Assembly (NCBI GenBank): GCA_019704295.1
Contig: AP024596.1
Coordinates: forward strand, 434,001 to 498,000
Reading direction: 5' to 3'
Origin: Sulfolobales archaeon HS-7
GTDB lineage: Archaea; Thermoproteota; Thermoprotei_A; Sulfolobales; Sulfolobaceae
Length of the DNA stretch: 64,000 nucleotides
Part shown: positions 56,234-64,000 of the stretch, piece after piece
Layout: each line of letters opens with the position of its first letter
How positions within the stretch are numbered: position 1 is the first letter of the stretch
Notes under the pieces: model-generated
What the model was told of the DNA's origin: nothing
Databases searched by the model: none
What the model saw: only the letters and a program-made list of their open reading frames with translations
Position numbers and translations under genes: made by a program

Positions 56234-57287
56234 TAATCTTATATTCGTCTTCGTCAGACTCGATCTCATATTCTGTAAGTGAAGATGGTATTTCCTCGCA
56301 CGATTTACATTCCCTTAATTTAGGCATTTTTGTATCAGATAACACTATAACCGCCTTCCCGCTGAATTTTTTCTCTAACTTCTTAACCAAATCGTTAATA
56401 TACTGATATCCCTCGACGATGGTCCAAACCTCCAATTCCAGATATTTTGCTACCTCCAGCAACATATGATAATACTTATTCTCATTCCATCCCTCTAGAA
56501 TGTCAGTCGTCGATGTCCTTAACTCCTTTTTCACGAACCTGAATGGCAAAATAATTACGTCTGGTTCAAAGTCAAGATCCTCAGTATAACCGGACTGTCG
56601 TAAACTTGAAGTTAGAGTTGAGAAACCCCTTCGCATGTATTTTTCCGACAGAGTTCGATTGAAGTTTTTGTCCTTATCATATCCTTCATGAAACTTGGTT
56701 ATAACGTCCATATAAGCACTCACAATATCATTTTCCCTAGCTGATACGTCATCATACCCCCTCACCTCTGATGGAGCAAGAGCCCATAAAGGGCTGTTTC
56801 TATTATAAACATATCCGCCCATAATTGGGTTAGCTATGAGAATCCTCTTACCAGTTATTAGAGGTGCTAGAAAGGCACTCTTTTGCCGCAACTTAAATGG
56901 ATCTCCCTCATCTCCAGTAGGATCGACGGCTATCCCACTTATCATACCGTTTTTCCTGTCCACCATAGAGTAATAGCTAACTCTAAAAAAAGGGACAAAC
57001 GCACTGTCTTTATACATAGAGGAGAAATGCTGAATTCCCTTCTCTACAATTTCATCTAGTTTGGCAATGAAGTGATCATAGGCGTGCTCAGCGTCTCTGA
57101 ACTTCTCCTCTAGTTCGGCATATGGAATCACTGCCTGTTCTCCCGGCAAGGGAAGATAATACTTAAATCCAAACAGCTTTGGTAGGTCGGGTACGGCTGC
57201 ATCTATGACTGACTTTAGAACGGAAATCATAACTTCAGGTAGTTCGCTAATATGTACTACTTTATCCTTCTTTTTTGAGATTAGCAT
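56220..57287 (-). CDS. conserved-looking protein of unknown function, 355 aa
   Basis: I do not recognise this protein. It has no signal peptide or membrane helix. It is mixed alpha/beta with clear codon structure, a helical N-terminal part (PEVMISVLKSVIDAAVPDLP), a central segment (SGIAVDPTGDEGDPFKLRQK, then ILIANPIMGGYVYNRNSPLW), a hydrophobic LDFEPDVIILPFRFVKKEL strand and a C-terminal domain with one CxxC (CKSC) and an acidic tail. The last third (EVWTIVEGYQYINDLVKKLE, then VIVLSDTK) resembles a Rossmann-like or restriction-fold domain, but this is only an impression. ATG start at 57287. Nothing nearby suggests a partner. Confidence 0.6.
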   Translation of the reverse strand: MLISKKKDKVVHISELPEVMISVLKSVIDAAVPDLPKLFGFKYYLPLPGEQAVIPYAELEEKFRDAEHAYDHFIAKLDEIVEKGIQHFSSMYKDSAFVPFFRVSYYSMVDRKNGMISGIAVDPTGDEGDPFKLRQKSAFLAPLITGKRILIANPIMGGYVYNRNSPLWALAPSEVRGYDDVSARENDIVSAYMDVITKFHEGYDKDKNFNRTLSEKYMRRGFSTLTSSLRQSGYTEDLDFEPDVIILPFRFVKKELRTSTTDILEGWNENKYYHMLLEVAKYLELEVWTIVEGYQYINDLVKKLEKKFSGKAVIVLSDTKMPKLRECKSCEEIPSSLTEYEIESDEDEYKIIRLR

Positions 57288-58131
57288 AAGGAATTTTTAC
57301 ACGCTTAACTAAAAATTTGTCTGATAATAATCTTTACATCGGTAGCAGTTAATCGGCGGACGACCCATACGTACCAGTAGATCCGAAATAATCTTTCTTT
57401 ATAATATTTAAATAACTATTATTAAGCGTGAAATCAGTAGATAAATGCTTACAGTGATGAACACGTATTATTTCGCTAGTGAGTTAACTAGTAATGCAAG
57501 TTTCTCGCCATATTAATTCTGATATTATCGTAAATTACCTTTTTCACCCTTAGAGTTTCAGGGAGAGAATTGATTTTTTGTGATAACTATGAGGCAAGCT
57601 ACTCTTCAGACAGTCCTTGACGGTGGCTTATAGGGGGTTAAGACCTCACGCTTAGTCTCCTAATTCAAATACTTACACCAGGAGAGGTAAAGATCTACAA
57701 CGAATTCAATGTATAAGGATAGAGAAGCCACAGGGTAACTTTCAGGCTAGTAGTCCGTAGGAGATATGATAGCGCGCGTTACATTACTAGGACAATTAAC
57801 CTCTTACTGACCGCCAGGAAAGATTATGACAAGACAGTAACTCAGATTGAAACATCTTATCAGGAACATAAAGTCCTTCCTAATACAACTTCCATTAAGC
57901 GTGCCTTCTGATTCTCAACCTTATTGTTAGCCGCGTTACGTTATTTACGTGTTGCAGAACTAGGGACAATTTTAGACACCCCTGAAGCTCGTGCAGAAAC
58001 TTAGGAGTAATGTAAACGGTTAGGATTTTTATAGAGATTACCTATACTCATGTGGTTTCAAAGTAGTCAGATTTTGAATCTATAGTAACGGAAAAGCTCT
58101 TCTCCTAACTCCCCCACTAAGATAAAGGAGA
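57288..58131. other. gene-free stretch with decayed transposase-like sequence
   Basis: About 840 bases. 57590-58010 is GC-richer and shows broken coding-like pieces on the plus strand (for example GVKTSRLV near 57634), with stops in all frames. It shares an AGGGGGT...TCACGCTTA motif with 27662-27682, so both may come from one IS family. The last bases are AT-rich spacer. Confidence 0.35.
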
Positions 58132-58920
58132 TTATTCATTGTCAGTGTCTATAATTTCTTTCATAACTATGTCAAAGATAGTATCTTCATTAATTCTATA
58201 AAGTGTTATTCTACAAACTTGCCCTAGTTCTTTTGGATCAATGTCCTTTTTATCGAATGCGATAGACTCCCCCTCTTTGAAGATGCTTAATTTTATTTCG
58301 CCTTTTCGTAACCCCGCAACGAACATTACGTTCCTGTCCGTTGATCTAGCTACTATTATACATGTATTTTTAGAGGCTTTGTTGCTGGCTAATAGGTTAT
58401 TTATTAAAGTACATTCCTGAACTATATCCCTATCAACGAAATTCGTTTTTACATCTGCTCTCATGATATTATATACCAATGAAGCCAATTCGAGCAGATT
58501 GGGTTTAATGTGCTTTATTATATGTTCTGCAGTAAGGTCAACCTTTCCAAAGAAGCTTCTCTCTAACATTAACGAAACCCTTATATCGACCAAGCATCCT
58601 ACACTGCTATCCATTACATTATAGGTTATCTCCCCTGTTGTTTTACCACTCTTCGTCCTAAATGAGTAGGTTATTGTCCGTTCTCCGCTCTTACTCTTAG
58701 TCATGTGTCCATAGACGGGCGGATCTACTTCGTTATCAGGAATTAGCAGGATCGAATACATACCGTTTTCCTCTTTAATCACGTTTATATGCCCTGAAGT
58801 CCCTATTGCTAGATATGGATTATTCAACGCTAGTATTACAAAGTTTGAAGGTATGTTGACTTCTATTCTATCCCTAACTACACTCGACATAACTCCATCC
58901 GCAAACTCAGTCCGTGCCAC
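58132..58920 (-). CDS. protein of unknown function, SRPBCC/START-like N-terminal half
   Basis: Unrecognised protein of 262 residues. The first ~150 residues look like an SRPBCC (START/CoxG-like) fold: short strand RIEVNIPSNFVILALNNPYL, several beta strands, and a long C-terminal helix (DLTAEHIIKHIKPNLLELAS). A second domain of about 110 residues follows (KNTCIIVARSTDRNVMFVAG) and is new to me. The GTG at 58920 fits a leaderless mRNA from an AT-rich box centred on 58945; MSSVVRD 10 codons on is an alternative ATG start. Fold assignment is an inference. Confidence 0.6.
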   Translation of the reverse strand: MARTEFADGVMSSVVRDRIEVNIPSNFVILALNNPYLAIGTSGHINVIKEENGMYSILLIPDNEVDPPVYGHMTKSKSGERTITYSFRTKSGKTTGEITYNVMDSSVGCLVDIRVSLMLERSFFGKVDLTAEHIIKHIKPNLLELASLVYNIMRADVKTNFVDRDIVQECTLINNLLASNKASKNTCIIVARSTDRNVMFVAGLRKGEIKLSIFKEGESIAFDKKDIDPKELGQVCRITLYRINEDTIFDIVMKEIIDTDNE

Positions 58921-59484
58921 TTATTGTGATTAACACCTTGTAAATTTTTAACGTAATTTGAAAATTGTTCCCAAATGTGCACTTTCATGTAAAACAACGA
59001 AATAATCGCACGTTTACGTTCTCTTCTCGGCATGCTCATCGTTATAATGTTTTCATTAAAAAAATTTGCATCAGCGTTTGCGGGCCAATTAAAGTAGTGA
59101 TATTATTTTACCTTTCGCTTGACAGTATAGAATCTACAATAAATGTTATTTACTTTAAAAACTAAATTGTAGGGGATGGAAATAACCCATATTACAATGA
59201 GAGATTAGGCTGATAATATAAGGATTACGAAGAGATTAAACGCCTTTGCTAACATCTAAGCTTAAAATATCTTGTCAAAACCTTAAGTAAACGTTAAAGT
59301 CGATACGCTGAAAACCTAGTTATTAGGCTTGATTCTTAAAAGATGTGGAATTTAGGTTAATGTACTGTTAATAACCTAATTCAGCGTTATTCTCTCGAAA
59401 TTAAGCGACTTTAATCCTGGACAGACATGTTTTATAACTTTTTAGTTTACCTAGCTTTTCACGTTAATTACGCAGTATAGAGTA
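58921..59484. other. gene-free stretch holding dispersed repeat copy B
   Basis: Promoter of the preceding minus-strand gene (AT box near 58945), unstructured spacer, then repeat copy B from 59138 to 59472, which ends 12 bases before the gapN stop codon. Confidence 0.5.
59138..59472 (+). repeat. ~335-bp dispersed repeat, copy B
   Basis: Homologous to 35464-35800 in the same orientation. Shared blocks include TTTACTTTAAAAACTAAATT (59149-59168), GAGATTAAAC, TAAGCTTAAAATAT, AATTAAGCG and ATAACTTTTTAGTTTA. The copies are diverged, so both are old. It lies at the 3' side of gapN. Confidence 0.65.
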
Positions 59485-60981
59485 TTACGTATATTCCCAG
59501 ACTCCCCTTCCTTTGTAATTATAGACTATAGATTTGTAAGCAGTAACTAGCTCTACTGTATAGCCTATCCCTTCCCTTCCCGTACCAGAATCTCTTCTGC
59601 CTCCAAAGGGGAAATATCCTATTCCATGCCTCGGGAAATCGTTTATATATATAGCCCCTACTTCGAGGAGTCTTATTAGTCTCCTTATCTTGTTTATATC
59701 CTTTCCAAAAATAGCTGCGTCTAATCCATATCTCCTCTTATTTGACAATTCGATCGCCTTATCTAAATTAGCTACTTTTACTATTACCGCTATTGAAGCA
59801 AATACCTCCTTTTGGTATAAGTAGAGCTGCTCTAGATTGTCTGCCTCAATCAGAGTAGGCTGGATATAGTTTCTATCTCTTGTTCCTCCGTATAATACCC
59901 GTGCCCCCTTCGCCTTGGCATCATTAATTGCATTCTCAAACTCGATTGCTGTCTTCTCATCAATGAGGGGTCCCATTGTAACTCCTGGTACTCGCGGATC
60001 CCCTACCTTATTCTTAGCCAAATTGTTCACAATCTGGTTCTTCAATTCCTCATATATGCCAGGTTCCGAGAATATGAACTTTATTGAATCGCATCTTTGC
60101 CCCGAATAACTAGTTATACCAGTTGCTATCCTTTCTCCAGCCCATTCAACATCAGCATCGTCAAGGACTATAACTGGATCACCGCCCCCTAATTCCATTA
60201 TAAATTGTTTGATACCAGCGTTTTTCATGACCTCTAAGCCGGTTTCCGTACTTCCCGTTAGCGAAATCACGCTAATTCTATTATCTGCAACTAACGAGTT
60301 GGCTTCCTTCCCAGGGAGAGTTACTATGGAGAGTGACTCCTTCGGAAACCCAGCCTCCTCCAAAACCTGAGCAAACATCAAAACAGGAAGGGGGGTTGAT
60401 GATGGGGGTTTTACCACAACCGCGTTCCCTGCTATTGATGAATAGGCTATCTTATTTACAGTATCCATTAATGGGTAATTAAAGGGTATTATGCCCAATA
60501 CTATTCCGTAAGGTTCTCTTCTAACTACCGCCTCTGTTTCAAGCGACTCCCTAGACCAATCCCCAGGCACGTACTCTCCGTAGATCTTTCTAACATCCAA
60601 CTGCGTTTTCCTGAGCCTTTCTATTGATGCCATTACCTCACCATTGGCCGCTGCGGGGATCTTTCCATTATTTTTTACTAGAACTTCTACAAAGTCGTCT
60701 TTTCTCTCTTCGAGGATATCCGCAGCCTTCGAGAAAATTTCTATTCTCTCCTCTCCAGGAATATCGCGTATCCTTCTCCTGCCCTTCTCATACATCAATT
60801 GTAGGTAGGTAGAGAATTCTGCAAAAGATATTCTAGGTATCCTCGCTAATGGAGTGAGATCTATAGGACTTTTCACTTCTATACTTTCCTTACCTGGATA
60901 CCACGTCCCTCCTAGATATACCCTAAATAGAGGTATTTCGCCTTCGTCGACCTTCCATTTATAACTGAGATTTAACTGCAT
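59485..60981 (-). CDS. gapN: non-phosphorylating glyceraldehyde-3-phosphate dehydrogenase GapN
   Basis: NAD(P)-dependent aldehyde dehydrogenase of 498 residues that oxidises glyceraldehyde 3-phosphate directly to 3-phosphoglycerate. Motifs: [25 protein letters not shown] (cofactor), catalytic Glu 263 in MELGGGDP and Cys 297 in SYSGQRCDS, with the GapN-type phosphate site RCDSIKF and the end [12 protein letters not shown] that is shared with Sulfolobus GapN. It is divergent from a THEP1 gene, with starts 36 bases apart. It completes the semi-phosphorylative branch downstream of KdgA. Confidence 0.88.
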   Translation of the reverse strand: MQLNLSYKWKVDEGEIPLFRVYLGGTWYPGKESIEVKSPIDLTPLARIPRISFAEFSTYLQLMYEKGRRRIRDIPGEERIEIFSKAADILEERKDDFVEVLVKNNGKIPAAANGEVMASIERLRKTQLDVRKIYGEYVPGDWSRESLETEAVVRREPYGIVLGIIPFNYPLMDTVNKIAYSSIAGNAVVVKPPSSTPLPVLMFAQVLEEAGFPKESLSIVTLPGKEANSLVADNRISVISLTGSTETGLEVMKNAGIKQFIMELGGGDPVIVLDDADVEWAGERIATGITSYSGQRCDSIKFIFSEPGIYEELKNQIVNNLAKNKVGDPRVPGVTMGPLIDEKTAIEFENAINDAKAKGARVLYGGTRDRNYIQPTLIEADNLEQLYLYQKEVFASIAVIVKVANLDKAIELSNKRRYGLDAAIFGKDINKIRRLIRLLEVGAIYINDFPRHGIGYFPFGGRRDSGTGREGIGYTVELVTAYKSIVYNYKGRGVWEYT

Positions 60982-61016
60982 TGAACTTTATCACCTTCGA
61001 TAACGTAATAAACTTA

Positions 61017-61523
61017 ATGGAAAGAGTTCTAATTACAGGGAGACCTGGCGTAGGTAAAACTACTATAATACTTAAGGTAATTGAACTTTTGAATAAAGAA
61101 AGGATTAGAGTTGGAGGATTTGTGTGCCCCGAAATAAGGAGTTTCAGGAGGAGGGAGGGATTTAAGATAATTGATGTTATGACAAATGAACAGGAGTGGC
61201 TAGCAAGAGTTGGAAACGGTAAGAACTCTTATGGCCGATATATCATCAATGAAAAAGCAGGTGAAGTTGGATTTAATGCTGTAAGAAGAGCAATAGACGA
61301 CTCAGCCGTAATAATCATTGATGAGATAGGTCCAATGGAGCTTACTATACCGTTCCTAAGGCGAGCTATAGACATTGCCTTTCAGTCTGACAGAAGTGTT
61401 GTAGGGGTTATTCATAGAAATGTCAATATTCCGTATAAATTCGTGAAGATACCTGTTGACGAGAGAAATAGAGATACACTCCCTAGAAGAATAGTAGAAA
61501 TTATAACTGCGTTAAGACAGTAA
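61017..61523 (+). CDS. THEP1-family nucleoside triphosphatase (NTPase)
   Basis: Small P-loop NTPase of 168 residues hydrolysing ATP/GTP in vitro in homologues from hyperthermophiles. Walker A TGRPGVGKTT at residues 7-16, Walker B VIIIDEIGPMEL, and the C-terminal RNRDTLPRRIVEII of THEP1/NTPCR proteins. The open frame reaches upstream to 60981, but the family N-terminus (MERVLITGRPG) is at the ATG 61017. Physiological role unknown. Divergent from gapN. Confidence 0.9.
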   Translation: MERVLITGRPGVGKTTIILKVIELLNKERIRVGGFVCPEIRSFRRREGFKIIDVMTNEQEWLARVGNGKNSYGRYIINEKAGEVGFNAVRRAIDDSAVIIIDEIGPMELTIPFLRRAIDIAFQSDRSVVGVIHRNVNIPYKFVKIPVDERNRDTLPRRIVEIITALRQ

Positions 61524-62297
61524 TATGTGTTATACTGTACTCAAAAACATTGCTATGTCCAATTCGTAAAAAGCGTAAAAAGTTATATAAAATAAAAAGT
61601 TATACGTCTATATATTACTAAATTCGTTTAATTATAAGAACGATAAATAATATAAAATCAATTTATTAAGTATAGTAATATGTGATTACGCAATTCTCAA
61701 GAACCACGCTGGAAAAAGACCTTTCCTAACGAGATAAGTTTTGGCATGCTAACGGTCTTAAACCGTTATTTGTTATAGGTTTAAGAGGTTAGTAAACGTG
61801 TTTGACCTTTGGAAGTTCACCTGATTATCGTCTTAATGAGTCCTGCAAGTAGAGCTATTACTATATCCCTAAATTTAGTTCTTTAAGCTAAGATTTGTTA
61901 AAAATTAGACGTTATCTCGTGAAAATGGATTCAGCCTTCAAAGACAGCATTAACAGCGATTTCCCTAAGTTTCATAAAGTTCTTTACTATATATCCACAT
62001 ATGTAATTTAAGAAATACCGATTACGACTAAGGGATTATGTGTAATTAGGAGAAATCGCCATGAAATTAAATATTGACGATACTTTCTTAAATTTCCGAG
62101 TTTTACTATTGCGAAAAGTAACTAAGAGCTTTCGATTCCGATAAGGTGTAATAGTATCTGTTAGTTGTAAAAAACGAAAATACCGCATTGCTTTGATTTC
62201 ACTCATAAATCATTTAATATATACTATATATATATATTATTCACACTCATAAATCATTTAATATATACTATATATATATATTATTCACACTCATAAA
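61524..62297. other. gene-free AT-rich stretch ending in a tandem repeat
   Basis: Very AT-rich. Short direct repeats (AAAAAGTTATA near 61578 and 61597) but no gene or RNA I can support. The last 100 bases are the 44-bp tandem repeat. No Orc1/Cdc6 gene or origin recognition boxes were seen. Confidence 0.4.
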
Positions 62298-62329
62298 TCA
62301 TTTAATATATACTATATATATATTATTCA
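62200..62329. repeat. 44-bp tandem repeat, three copies
   Basis: Copies start at 62200, 62244 and 62288. Each begins CACTCATAAATCATTTAATA and continues with an alternating TA run. The third copy is 42 bp, shorter by one TA unit. It overlaps the last codons and the stop of the glycerate kinase gene. Confidence 0.85.
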
Positions 62330-63515
62330 CATTAGTTCCCGTACTTCCAGTTTTAATACACCTATTGTTAACCTCAAAATATGCATAGGTGTTACTACTC
62401 TCTAGGTAATCCTTAACATCGACTTCATCTACCCACATATCGCCTAGGGATACTCCTGCATAATCACTATTCCCATCAATTCCATCTGTCGCAAAAGCTA
62501 TTAGGCCGTAATTAACTCCTTTCCTGACTGTTGTAATGAAACCAATCCCTAATTCACTGTTCCTTCCCCCTACTCCTTTTCCCCTTACTGTTACATCGGG
62601 TTCTCCACCCAATAAAAGGGTTGCTGGAGATTTATGAGGCACCTTGTAATCGTGAATCGAATTAACAATTGATGCAATGAATTTACCTGCCTCTACTGCC
62701 TCGCCCTGTAACTCTGAACCTAAAATAAACGAATTACTTAATTCATTCGCTAATCTAGATAATACTTTGAAGTTATTTAATATGATGTAGTTTCTAACGT
62801 TCTTTAATTCCTTAGGTGTTTCCCCAAGCTCAGCTTGAACCTTTAATAGGAAGTTCTTAAGTTGGTTATCTCCTATTCTCTCTGCTATCCGTATAGCATC
62901 ATGATAAGATGTTGGATCTGGGGCTGTAATACCTCCGCCAATAGTACTCACATCGTCACCAGGAACGTCGCTAACAATCAGGGACACTACCTGTTTCTTT
63001 GTAGATGAAAACATCCTCCCACCTTTAACAAGGGAAAGATGCTTCCTAACTGTATTTATTTTCCATATATCGAGACCTGATCTTATAAGACGATAGTTAA
63101 TCCTTATGTAGTCCTCCAAGGGAATTGCCGGATTCTCTACCATTGCTGACGCTCCTCCGCTAATTAGAAACAGCAGTAGGTCGTAATCATCAGAATTAAT
63201 GAGTTCTGATATTCTCAATGCAGCCCTAACGCTATTCTCACTTACATTAGGATGAGTTGAGAGAATGTTTTCTACACCAGGAGTTTTCTCGCCTAAACTT
63301 ACAGAAACTACCTTAGCGTTTTCAAATTTTTCAATCGCCCACTTGGCCATTTTATGAGACGCCTTGCCTAAAGAGACTATTAAGGGGTGCTTCGTTAGAT
63401 AAAAATCATTTCCAATACTTAAACCATCTCTCCTTACCCTTACGGACTCTTCAAGCGCTGCATAAGGATCGGAATAACGTAATATTTTACTCAATATTTC
63501 GTTTTCTTCTACCAT
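62298..63515 (-). CDS. glycerate 2-kinase, MOFRL family
   Basis: Phosphorylates glycerate to 2-phosphoglycerate in the non-phosphorylative Entner-Doudoroff branch. The 405-residue protein has the N-terminal GCK domain (VSLGKASHKMAKWA) and LFLISGGASAMVENP, KINTVRKHLSLVKGGRM, and the C-terminal MOFRL domain (TLLLGGEPDVTVRGKGVGGR, then IAFATDGIDGNSDYAG and GSTGTNVNN). The last ~8 residues are encoded by the 44-bp tandem repeat. It starts 12 bases after the amidohydrolase stop, so both are in one operon. Confidence 0.9.
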   Translation of the reverse strand: MVEENEILSKILRYSDPYAALEESVRVRRDGLSIGNDFYLTKHPLIVSLGKASHKMAKWAIEKFENAKVVSVSLGEKTPGVENILSTHPNVSENSVRAALRISELINSDDYDLLLFLISGGASAMVENPAIPLEDYIRINYRLIRSGLDIWKINTVRKHLSLVKGGRMFSSTKKQVVSLIVSDVPGDDVSTIGGGITAPDPTSYHDAIRIAERIGDNQLKNFLLKVQAELGETPKELKNVRNYIILNNFKVLSRLANELSNSFILGSELQGEAVEAGKFIASIVNSIHDYKVPHKSPATLLLGGEPDVTVRGKGVGGRNSELGIGFITTVRKGVNYGLIAFATDGIDGNSDYAGVSLGDMWVDEVDVKDYLESSNTYAYFEVNNRCIKTGSTGTNVNNIYIVYIK

Positions 63516-63527
63516 TGTACAACATTC

Positions 63528-64000
63528 TTACATAAGTGGATTAAATGGACTATCCAGTGCACCTATAATCTGCCTCAAGTTTTCCCCTGAAAACAGTTTA
63601 CCCTTTCTTATAACGTAAACCATATTACTTGGATGTAATCCAAGAGCGTCATTAAAACTTCTAAATATAGCTACATCAGCGGGATAACCGTTTTCTATTC
63701 TACCTCCTTTTATCCCTAAGCATTCAGCGGCAACAGAAGTCGCGCTAGCTAGGGCCTTTTCTAATGGCATATATCTTGCGAGGAGTACTATTTCCTTGTA
63801 GTTCATCCCGTTTGGTCTAGTTGGGGAGCCCACGAAATCCGTACCAGCCGCTATCTTCAGTCTTTCATCAACAGCGATCCTCATATCCTCGGAAAAGTGT
63901 CTTTTTACAAGGTCCTCTCTCCTTTTCCTTACCTCTCTGTCTACAATCCTCGATATTTCAAGAGGGACGTCGTAAGTAGCTAGGGTCGGTACATAGCATA
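63528..64000 (-). CDS. amidohydrolase family protein, N-terminus beyond the window
   Basis: Metal-dependent hydrolase of the amidohydrolase superfamily; about 157 C-terminal residues are visible and the start lies beyond the right edge. The segment AAGTDFVGSPTRPNG carries the metal-binding aspartate of the family (GTD), and the closing part LGIKGGRIENGYPADVAIF then LDALG-type text (DALGLHPSNMVYVIRKGKLF) is the conserved C-terminal beta domain of imidazolonepropionase/prolidase-like enzymes. The frame stays open to 64000 (VPTLATYDVPLEISRIVDRE). It is upstream of glycerate kinase in one operon. Confidence 0.8.
   Translation of the reverse strand, partial: CYVPTLATYDVPLEISRIVDREVRKRREDLVKRHFSEDMRIAVDERLKIAAGTDFVGSPTRPNGMNYKEIVLLARYMPLEKALASATSVAAECLGIKGGRIENGYPADVAIFRSFNDALGLHPSNMVYVIRKGKLFSGENLRQIIGALDSPFNPLM

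Noticed and set aside
57450..57530. possible C/D box sRNA (GTGATGA near 57453 and CTGA near 57520)
   Set aside because: Spacing is too long and no acceptable D' and C' boxes lie between them.
61524..62200. AT-rich stretch as a replication origin
   Set aside because: No origin recognition box sequence and no orc1/cdc6 or whiP gene nearby.
62200..62329. tandem repeat as a CRISPR array
   Set aside because: Period is uniform with no variable spacers, and there are no cas genes; it is a simple tandem duplication.

Overview
The window is AT-rich archaeal DNA, almost certainly from a thermoacidophilic Sulfolobales crenarchaeon (Acidianus, Metallosphaera, Sulfuracidifex or Sulfolobus relatives). 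The grounds are a doxD/doxA thiosulfate:quinone oxidoreductase pair, KDG aldolase, non-phosphorylating GAP dehydrogenase and glycerate kinase of the branched Entner-Doudoroff pathway, an archaeal prepilin peptidase, an acid sedolisin protease, a DGGGP synthase, a P-type proton ATPase, many leaderless GTG/TTG/ATG starts about 26 nt below TATA boxes, and an SSV-type integrase remnant beside a tRNA gene. I cannot name the species.

Layout. 1-8.7 kb: the end of an MFS transporter, doxDA, a zinc dehydrogenase, an M48 protease, an alpha/beta hydrolase, UppP, a FAD oxidoreductase and a divergent aminotransferase-like protein. 9-13.2 kb: an orphan beta-class DNA methyltransferase with a palindromic promoter element, an Agl24-like (Alg14-Alg13 fused) glycosyltransferase and a MagIII-like glycosylase. 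13.2-18.7 kb: an accessory stretch with secreted or membrane proteins of unknown function, endonuclease IV, a MITE-like repeat and an 880-bp segment bounded by inverted repeats that carries an IS200/IS605-type remnant. 18.7-23.3 kb: rhodanese, RNase P subunit 4, and a four-gene acyl-CoA operon (SDR, acyl-CoA synthetase, thiolase-like protein without catalytic residues, DUF35). 24-34.9 kb: four MFS-type transporters, a DUF929 protein, peroxiredoxin, a SelW-like protein, a MarR regulator, a nucleotidyltransferase and a DUF998 protein.

34.9-38.3 kb is a decayed mobile zone: a 337-bp dispersed repeat, a VapBC pair, a broken ISH3-like transposase, and an SSV-type int(N) scar that runs in frame into tRNA-Ala(TGC). 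38.3-43 kb: DEAD-box helicase, PibD, a GT-C-like membrane protein and a HerA-like ATPase. 43.3-48.9 kb: a two-gene operon for a giant secreted sedolisin and a PNGase A homologue, apparently for extracellular attack on glycoproteins in acid. 49-64 kb: aldo/keto reductase, KdgA, UbiA, proton ATPase, a STAND ATPase with twin palindromes at its start, two unknown proteins, GapN, THEP1, glycerate kinase with a tandem repeat at its stop codon, and the start-less end of an amidohydrolase.

Most gene-free stretches over 300 bases hold IS relics or diverged short repeats rather than recognisable genes. All homology calls come from reading motifs; no database search was run.
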